Positions 58,144 to 64,000 of a stretch of DNA of 64,000 nt are shown here, piece by piece. Below the pieces are notes generated by a model, which was not told where the DNA came from, made no database searches, and worked only from the letters and a program-made list of their open reading frames with translations. Both the position numbers and the translations under genes were made by a program. The stretch is from Methanolobus vulcani (GTDB lineage Archaea > Halobacteriota > Methanosarcinia > Methanosarcinales > Methanosarcinaceae): NCBI RefSeq assembly GCF_006546655.1, contig NZ_VIAQ01000015.1, positions 434,001-498,000 on the forward strand, given 5' to 3'. Positions within the stretch are counted from its first letter, which is position 1. Every line of letters starts with the position of its first letter.

Positions 58144-58157
58144 ATATCGCAACTCCT

Positions 58158-58445
58158 TTAAGCGGCAGCCAGAATATCAGACTCTCCGCTGTCAATGATT
58201 GCCATTGCAGCGATGATATATGGTTTTCCGCAAGCAGGACCAAGTTCTGTTCCTGTGCCTGGGTAGTTGAGTATCGGTACGTTTGTGCTTTCAATCTTGG
58301 CTCTTACATCGGCAGGACAGTTTGCAGCGATTACTACCATTTTAGCGTCATTGCTAACAGCAGCATCAATGGTCCTGTTTGACCCAATGATCACCTTTCC
58401 GGTTCTGATCACTTTGATAAGTGCTTTGTCAATGTTAATATCCAT
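58158..58445 (-). CDS. rpl30e: ribosomal protein L30e
   Basis: 95 residues, archaeal eL30 (L7Ae superfamily): [50 protein letters not shown]. Its place between rpoA'' and nusA is the usual archaeal one. Confidence 0.95.
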   Translation of the reverse strand: MDINIDKALIKVIRTGKVIIGSNRTIDAAVSNDAKMVVIAANCPADVRAKIESTNVPILNYPGTGTELGPACGKPYIIAAMAIIDSGESDILAAA

Positions 58446-58549
58446 TTTATATCAACTCATTTATAACGTCAGTTTGAGATTTGTATTAATAAGTGATTCC
58501 GTATATTTACTTTCTGGTTGTTCTTTATATACTTCTATATAATGAAGCA

Positions 58550-59692
58550 TTATTTTGTAATGAGATGTACATCTCCTGTTCCAAGTTTTATAGGCTGTCC
58601 TACAATGATGTTCTCAGTAACACCGTTTAGCTCGTCACGATCTCCGCGCATTCCTGCATCAAGCAAGTGGTTAACGGTAACTTCAAAAGCTGCACGAGCG
58701 AATACACTGGCTTTCTCTCCAGAAATACCATGTCTTCCGATCTGCTTTACTTCTCCATCACAGCACATGATGTCAGATACAAGCATTATGTGTCTGATAT
58801 CAACAGTAAGACCCTGTTCTGACAGGGTATTGGTAGCTTCAGTGATGATTGAGTTCCTTGCAGCTTCGATTCCAAATACATCATAGATTTCACCAATGTT
58901 GTTGGTGGATGTTCTTGTAACATCGACACCTTCGATCTGGAGAACATTCTTAAGCTGTGACCCTTCAGTATAAAGGGTGTATTCTTCACCATCTTTTCTG
59001 ATAACTACTCTCTTGATACCTTCAATTCCTTTCAGGGTAATTGAGTGTATGTTCTTTGCAAGCTGGAGCAGTTCACGGTATGATGGTGCGTTAGGTGTAA
59101 CAATAATCTGGTTTGCAACACTATCTGAAATATTCACCATTACGTCCAGTTCCTCGCGAAGTTTGTCAGCAATCTCATCAGGAGTCAGTACTCTGTAGTT
59201 AAGTGTTTTCTCATGCAAATCGATAATTAGCTGCATGTTCGCAAGGTCAGTTGTGATATCTGCAAGGTGTTCGATATGAGTAGCCTCAATCTCCCATGCA
59301 AGTCTGCGTGCTTTATCTCTGTCATGTGCGTACTCTTCTTCCAGTGCGATTGTCATCATTGGTGTACTTGGTGTTTTCCTTGCATCCACAATCTCAATAA
59401 GACGTGGCAGACCAAGGGTAACGTTAATTTCAGCGACACCCGCATAGTGGAAAGTACGCATGGTCATCTGGGTACCCGGTTCACCAATGGATTGTGCTGA
59501 AACAACACCCACTGCTTCACAGGGCTCCACGCATGCATAATCATAGCTTTTCATAACCTGTTCAATAATATCTTCGAGCTCTTTCTTTGTGACTCCGACT
59601 TTCATCACGTCACTCTTTAAGGTCTTCATGATGTTCTTTGGCAGATCGAGCCCTGAGATCATTGCATCAATAGTAGCTTCACTTATCGTCAT
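58550..59692 (-). CDS. rpoA2: RNA polymerase subunit A''
   Basis: 380 residues; the C-terminal part of the largest subunit, split from A' as in archaea. Contains [20 protein letters not shown] (trigger/bridge region), [11 protein letters not shown] and [19 protein letters not shown]. It begins one base after the rpoA1 stop, so translation is coupled. Confidence 0.97.
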   Translation of the reverse strand: MTISEATIDAMISGLDLPKNIMKTLKSDVMKVGVTKKELEDIIEQVMKSYDYACVEPCEAVGVVSAQSIGEPGTQMTMRTFHYAGVAEINVTLGLPRLIEIVDARKTPSTPMMTIALEEEYAHDRDKARRLAWEIEATHIEHLADITTDLANMQLIIDLHEKTLNYRVLTPDEIADKLREELDVMVNISDSVANQIIVTPNAPSYRELLQLAKNIHSITLKGIEGIKRVVIRKDGEEYTLYTEGSQLKNVLQIEGVDVTRTSTNNIGEIYDVFGIEAARNSIITEATNTLSEQGLTVDIRHIMLVSDIMCCDGEVKQIGRHGISGEKASVFARAAFEVTVNHLLDAGMRGDRDELNGVTENIIVGQPIKLGTGDVHLITK

Positions 59693-59693
59693 T

Positions 59694-62339
59694 TTAGTTC
59701 ACCTCCTTACCGGTGACTCTCCTGACGATACGATGGATCGCTTCAGGTTTACTATAGTCACTCTTTGTGGAATCAATTCCATCTTCGCCGTACTTGAACT
59801 GGACAATAACTCCACGTGTTTCCCTTACGGAGCCATCGTACTGGACCTCAAGATCCTGCAATGCGTTAACAAGTCTCCTCTGCAGGTAACCTGACTGGGA
59901 TGTACGAACTGCAGTATCTACAAGACCTTCACGACCACCAATTGCGTGGAAGAAGTATTCGGTTGGGTTCAGTCCGCTCTTATAACTTGCCTTCACGAAC
60001 CCGTGAGCATCTGCACCAAGGTCACCCTTGTCAAAGTGTGGGAGTGTCCTTCCTGCATAACCTCTTCTGATCCTTTCACCACGAACTGCCTGTTGTCCGA
60101 CACAAGCAGCCATCTGAGTAAGGTTAAGCATTGAACCTCTTGCTCCAGACTTTGCCATGAGCACCGCAGAGTTCTCAAGACCAAGCTGTTTACCAGCAAT
60201 GTTACCGGTCTGGTCCCTGGCCTTACCGAGTTCCTGCATGATCTTCATTTCAATGGTTTCATCAAGTGTACGTCCTGGCAATGGTTCAAGTTCCTTTGCC
60301 TCGTAAGCTTCAATGAGCTTCTGTACTCTGGCTTCAGCTTCATTCAGGAGATTACCGATCTGCACCTTTGCGGTGACTGGTATATCTTCATCACTAATAC
60401 CGAAACTAAGGCCGGTCTTCATCACACCACGAATTGCAAGTCTTGTAAAGTCATCTACGAACTTGGCACCAGCCTCTGATCCGTATTCCTTCATTACCTT
60501 ATCGAGAACCTTACCTTTGAAAGCACCAATTGCCTGTTCGTCAATGGTACCCTGGAGCATTTCTCCATCTTCTATGACTACATAAGCATCATATTCACAG
60601 TCTTTCTTCTTACATGTATCACACTTGAAACAAGCCTGTGCAGGGAATTCTAGGTATAGTCCTTTTGGAAGGATCTGACTGAAGATCTGCTTTCCATTCC
60701 ACAGTGGCTCTCCCTCTTCGGAGTAGCTTGCAGGCTCTGGCAGATCCCTTATATCTGATTTCCTGAGAAGTTCAAGAGCTGCGTTCTTTGTGATCCTGTT
60801 CTCATTTCTTGTAAGAAGGAAAAGACCTGAAATGTGGTCGTGTATACCACCAATAATTGGTCCTCCGAAACGTGGAGACAGGATGTTTTCCTGTACCTGC
60901 ATGAGGATACTGGCTTCTGCCCTTGACTCTTCGGTCTGAAGAACGTGCATGTTCATTTCGTCACCGTCAAAGTCAGCGTTGTATGGTGGGCATACTGCCG
61001 GGTTGAGTCTGAATGTCTTGAATGGGAGTACCTTTACCCTGTGGGCCATAATACTCATTTTGTGAAGTGAAGGCTGCCTGTTAAAGAGAACAATGTCTCC
61101 GTCCATGAGTTGCCTTTCAACGGTCCATCCGACTTCTATCTTCTCTGCAAGTTCTTCCTTGTTAGTTTCGGAAATCCTGATACGTCTTCCATCATCACGA
61201 ATTGCGTAATTTGCACCGGGGTGAACTCCATTTCCACGCTGTACGTACATACGGAGAAGTTCCAGATTCCTTGTGGTGACCTTTTCAGGAATTGTCATAT
61301 GCATGGCAATTGCGAAAGGTACGCCCACCTCGTTAATACTAAGGTTTGGATCCGGGGAAACGACGGTACGTGCTGAGAAATTGACACGCTTACCGGAAAG
61401 ACTTCCTCTGAAACGTCCTTCTTTACCCTTAAGACGTTGTGTGAGGGTTTTGAGTGGTCTTCCTGATCTGTGTCTTGCAGGAGGTACGCCTGATACTTCG
61501 TTGTCGAAGAATGTTGTGACATGGTATTGGAGCAATTCCCACAGGTCCTCAATAATGAGCTGTGGTGCACCTGCGTCCCTGTTCTCCTGGAATCTCTGGT
61601 TAATTCTAATAATATCTACAAGCTTGTGGGTCAGGTCATCTTCACTGCGCTGACCGGATTCAAGTGTAATTGAAGGTCTGACAGTTACCGGTGGAACCGG
61701 AAGTACTGTAAGGATCATCCATTCCGGCCTTGCACTTGCAGGATCCATGCCAAGAACCTTTACATCCTCATCAGGGATGTTCTCGAAACGGTCACGGATC
61801 TCGGTTGGAGTGAGCTTGTGGCCGTCCTCGATGTAGTCACTTGGTTTTTCGAACTTGATCTCAAGTTGTTCGGTTGAGCAGTATGGGCATGTCTTTGACT
61901 TACGCGCTTCCTTGAATACTTCGTTGATGATATTGTCAGGAAGGTGTCCCATTTCCTTGCAGGTGTTCAACTGGTCAAGGAACTCTTGTTTCTTACTTGC
62001 GTCAAGGAGAAGTCTGCTACAGTTGCGGCAGACTGAACGCAGTGTCTTGCGTATCGTCTTGTTAAAACCAACGTGAATTACGGGTGCTACAAGATCAATG
62101 TGTCCAAAGTGTCCCGGACATTCTCCTGCACGGCTGCCACAGGTCTTACACTTAAGACCAGGGTCGATAACTCCGAGACGAAGGTCCATTAGACCCATGT
62201 CAATAGGATAACCGTCATCGTCATAGGTGTCTGCGGTAATGATGGCGGTGACACTCATTTTCCTTACTTCACGTGGCGAGATAAGGCCGAATTTGATTGC
62301 ACCTACTCTTTTTGGAATTGATGGAATATCATTGTTCAT
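59694..62339 (-). CDS. rpoA1: RNA polymerase subunit A'
   Basis: 881 residues. Zinc ligands [18 protein letters not shown] at the N-terminus, the catalytic Mg motif [12 protein letters not shown], and the bridge helix segment. Forms the active centre together with B and A''. The next gene upstream is rpoB', 13 bases away. Confidence 0.98.
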   Translation of the reverse strand: MNNDIPSIPKRVGAIKFGLISPREVRKMSVTAIITADTYDDDGYPIDMGLMDLRLGVIDPGLKCKTCGSRAGECPGHFGHIDLVAPVIHVGFNKTIRKTLRSVCRNCSRLLLDASKKQEFLDQLNTCKEMGHLPDNIINEVFKEARKSKTCPYCSTEQLEIKFEKPSDYIEDGHKLTPTEIRDRFENIPDEDVKVLGMDPASARPEWMILTVLPVPPVTVRPSITLESGQRSEDDLTHKLVDIIRINQRFQENRDAGAPQLIIEDLWELLQYHVTTFFDNEVSGVPPARHRSGRPLKTLTQRLKGKEGRFRGSLSGKRVNFSARTVVSPDPNLSINEVGVPFAIAMHMTIPEKVTTRNLELLRMYVQRGNGVHPGANYAIRDDGRRIRISETNKEELAEKIEVGWTVERQLMDGDIVLFNRQPSLHKMSIMAHRVKVLPFKTFRLNPAVCPPYNADFDGDEMNMHVLQTEESRAEASILMQVQENILSPRFGGPIIGGIHDHISGLFLLTRNENRITKNAALELLRKSDIRDLPEPASYSEEGEPLWNGKQIFSQILPKGLYLEFPAQACFKCDTCKKKDCEYDAYVVIEDGEMLQGTIDEQAIGAFKGKVLDKVMKEYGSEAGAKFVDDFTRLAIRGVMKTGLSFGISDEDIPVTAKVQIGNLLNEAEARVQKLIEAYEAKELEPLPGRTLDETIEMKIMQELGKARDQTGNIAGKQLGLENSAVLMAKSGARGSMLNLTQMAACVGQQAVRGERIRRGYAGRTLPHFDKGDLGADAHGFVKASYKSGLNPTEYFFHAIGGREGLVDTAVRTSQSGYLQRRLVNALQDLEVQYDGSVRETRGVIVQFKYGEDGIDSTKSDYSKPEAIHRIVRRVTGKEVN

Positions 62340-62352
62340 TTTAAGTCACCCC

Positions 62353-64000
62353 TTATACGGCATCCTCTAGTTGCAGTCTTGGAGCTACACCAAGGGATTT
62401 GATTTCATCAAGCAGAAGTTTGAATGCGTAACTCATCTCAACAGGGTGGATATCGGTTTCAGCTCCACAGTTGGAGCAGTATCTGACGTTCCTCTTCCTG
62501 TCGAAAGTGGCTACCATTCCGCAGTGTCCGCACACAAGTTCTACTACTTTGTCAGACTCATCGAGCAGTCTTTCCTTCAGTGTCATTGCAGCACCGTGGC
62601 CGATAAGCACATCACGCTCCATTTCTCCGAAACGCAGACCTCCTTCACGGGCACGACCTTCTGTTGGCTGCCTTGTAAGCACCTGTACAGGTCCACGAGA
62701 CCTTGCATGCATCTTTGATGCTACCATGTGGTGCAGTTTCTGGTAAAGGATAACTCCTACAAACACATCAGCCTGGATCTTCTTTCCGGTAACACCATCA
62801 AAGAAGACTTCCTTTCCTGTATGTGCAAATCCATGGGTCTTGAGAGCTGCACGGAGATCATCTTCATTTTCTCCGGAGAATGCAGTTGCGTTAACTCTCC
62901 TTCCTTCCATTGATCCAACTTTTCCACCAATCATCTCAAGCACGTGACCGACAGTCATACGTGAAGGAATTGCGTGTGGGTTGATTACAAGGTCAGGTAC
63001 CATTCCTTTCTCTGTAAATGGCATGTCAGCAAATGGTACGATAAGTCCGATAACTCCTTTCTGTCCGTGTCTGGAAGCGAACTTGTCACCAATTTCAGGA
63101 ATCCTCTGGTCTCTTATCTTGACCTTTGCAAGACGTGTTCCGTTAATGGATTCTGTAAGAATGACTGTGTCAACGACTCCCTTCTCGTTGGAACGCATTG
63201 TTATTGCACTTTCTCTGCGCTGCTCAACGGTGATACCGAAGTCGGACTGTTCTTCAAGGAAACGTGGTGGACTGGTCTTTCCTATAAGTACGTCGTTTGG
63301 ACCTACTCTTGTTTCAGGGTTTACAAGACCGTCAATGTCAAGGTTTGCATATGCCTCAGGGCTACGTGCACCTCTGAATTCGGAGTCAGGAATCTCGAAT
63401 TTGTCTTCCTGTCCACCAGGGTAGCGTCTTTCTTCACCCTCGAATGTCCTGAGGAAGTGGCTTCTTCCAAGTCCTCTCTCGATTGAACCCTTGTTGAAAA
63501 CCAGTGCATCTTCAATATTGTGTCCTTCGTAGGACATGACCGCTACAACGAAGTTTTGGCCTGCTGGTCTGTCATCGAAATGAATTGATTCACAGGTTTG
63601 TGTCCTCACCATTGCACGCTGTGGATAATGCAAAAGGTGTGCACGTGTGTCTGGTCTGAGTTTGGTATTTGATGTTGAAACACCGATACACTGCTTGACC
63701 ATTGCCGCACCCATTGTGTTACGTGGGGATGCATTGTGTTCAGGATATGGTACCATTCCGGTACATATTCCGAGCATAAGTCCCGGGTTGATCTCAAGGT
63801 GAGTGTGGTTCTCTGTGATATCGTCCTTGTAAAGAGCAATGAATGCATTCTCTTCTTCTTCAGAGTCAAGGTACTCTATTTTTCCTGCCTTCGTAAGTTC
63901 GGAATATCCCATTTTGCCTTCTGCAAGGAGTTCAATCTCCTCATCACTGACAAGTGATTCTCCGTTCTTTACAATAATCAGTGGTCTCCTTGCACGACCC
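62353..64000 (-). CDS. rpoB1: RNA polymerase subunit B' (5' end beyond the window)
   Basis: The frame is open to the window edge; the visible part ends with a zinc motif [19 protein letters not shown] and contains [17 protein letters not shown]-like [21 protein letters not shown]-type [14 protein letters not shown] and the ATP-binding [12 protein letters not shown]. At the edge it reads [13 protein letters not shown], near the N-terminus of B' in methanogens where RpoB is split, but the start is not seen. Core RNA polymerase; first gene visible of the operon. Confidence 0.96.
   Translation of the reverse strand, partial: GRARRPLIIVKNGESLVSDEEIELLAEGKMGYSELTKAGKIEYLDSEEEENAFIALYKDDITENHTHLEINPGLMLGICTGMVPYPEHNASPRNTMGAAMVKQCIGVSTSNTKLRPDTRAHLLHYPQRAMVRTQTCESIHFDDRPAGQNFVVAVMSYEGHNIEDALVFNKGSIERGLGRSHFLRTFEGEERRYPGGQEDKFEIPDSEFRGARSPEAYANLDIDGLVNPETRVGPNDVLIGKTSPPRFLEEQSDFGITVEQRRESAITMRSNEKGVVDTVILTESINGTRLAKVKIRDQRIPEIGDKFASRHGQKGVIGLIVPFADMPFTEKGMVPDLVINPHAIPSRMTVGHVLEMIGGKVGSMEGRRVNATAFSGENEDDLRAALKTHGFAHTGKEVFFDGVTGKKIQADVFVGVILYQKLHHMVASKMHARSRGPVQVLTRQPTEGRAREGGLRFGEMERDVLIGHGAAMTLKERLLDESDKVVELVCGHCGMVATFDRKRNVRYCSNCGAETDIHPVEMSYAFKLLLDEIKSLGVAPRLQLEDAV

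Overview
The window comes from a methylotrophic methanogenic archaeon, most probably of the Methanosarcinaceae (a Methanolobus- or Methanococcoides-like genome). The signs are the archaeal RNA polymerase/ribosomal/elongation-factor operon with split A' and A'' subunits, archaeal EF-1alpha and EF-2, an FmdE-family protein, a GXGXG protein resembling FwdC, a PEF-CTERM surface protein, several PKD-type surface proteins, tRNA without an encoded CCA, TATA-type promoters and GGAG/GGTG ribosome sites. UAG is very rare as a stop codon, which fits a lineage that can decode UAG as pyrrolysine.

Layout. 1-3000: truncated Cache sensor, a class I glutamine amidotransferase, a small unknown protein, a PHP phosphoesterase. 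3100-4800: glnK-amtB ammonium operon. 4900-6600: small membrane proteins, a PEF-CTERM protein and a possible TnpB relic. 6800-16700: purB, a 7TM histidine kinase, uvrA, a four-PAS histidine kinase and a PKD surface protein. 17000-23000: flavodoxin with a Cys-rich partner, a large FAD/Fe-S D-lactate-dehydrogenase-like protein with a Met/Pro-rich tail, pyruvate kinase. 23000-26000: redox cluster (CGGC protein, ferredoxin, GXGXG protein, small sirohaem reductase-like protein, HxlR regulator). 26000-32150: PspC, PEBP lipoprotein, glycerate kinase, Ig-like lipoprotein, TatD hydrolase, and a CrtC/AttH-like secreted protein interrupted by one in-frame UAG. 32450-35700: a probably foreign island with bacterial-type monomeric isocitrate dehydrogenase and an AT-rich membrane protein. 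36000-41300: TauE exporter, FmdE protein, giant lectin/PKD surface protein. 41600-47100: HMGL-family (Re-)citrate or homocitrate synthase, ACT regulator, geranylgeranyl-reductase-family flavoprotein, HAD phosphatase, hydrolase, tRNA-Arg(CCG). 47200-49300: a ThiS/MoaD-like gene behind a highly structured leader, an HTH regulator, a moaE relic and three copies of one palindromic operator. 49377-52461: MASE3 kinase, DUF1641 plus SQR-like flavoprotein. 52699-64000: rpoB'-rpoA'-rpoA''-rpl30e-nusA-rps12-rps7-fusA-tuf-rps10, all on the minus strand.

The genes suggest nitrogen sensing (GlnK/AmtB), 2-oxoglutarate synthesis by an oxidative half-citrate route (citrate synthase-like enzyme and isocitrate dehydrogenase) and sulfur/redox chemistry (sirohaem protein, CGGC protein, SQR, TauE). 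The observations most worth following are the candidate pyrrolysine codon at 31558-31560, the TCACAATTGTGA operator set around the MoaD-like gene with its tRNA-like structured leader, the acquired monomeric IDH, and the Met/Pro-rich tail of the lactate-dehydrogenase-like protein. All functions are inferred from reading translations; no database search was run.
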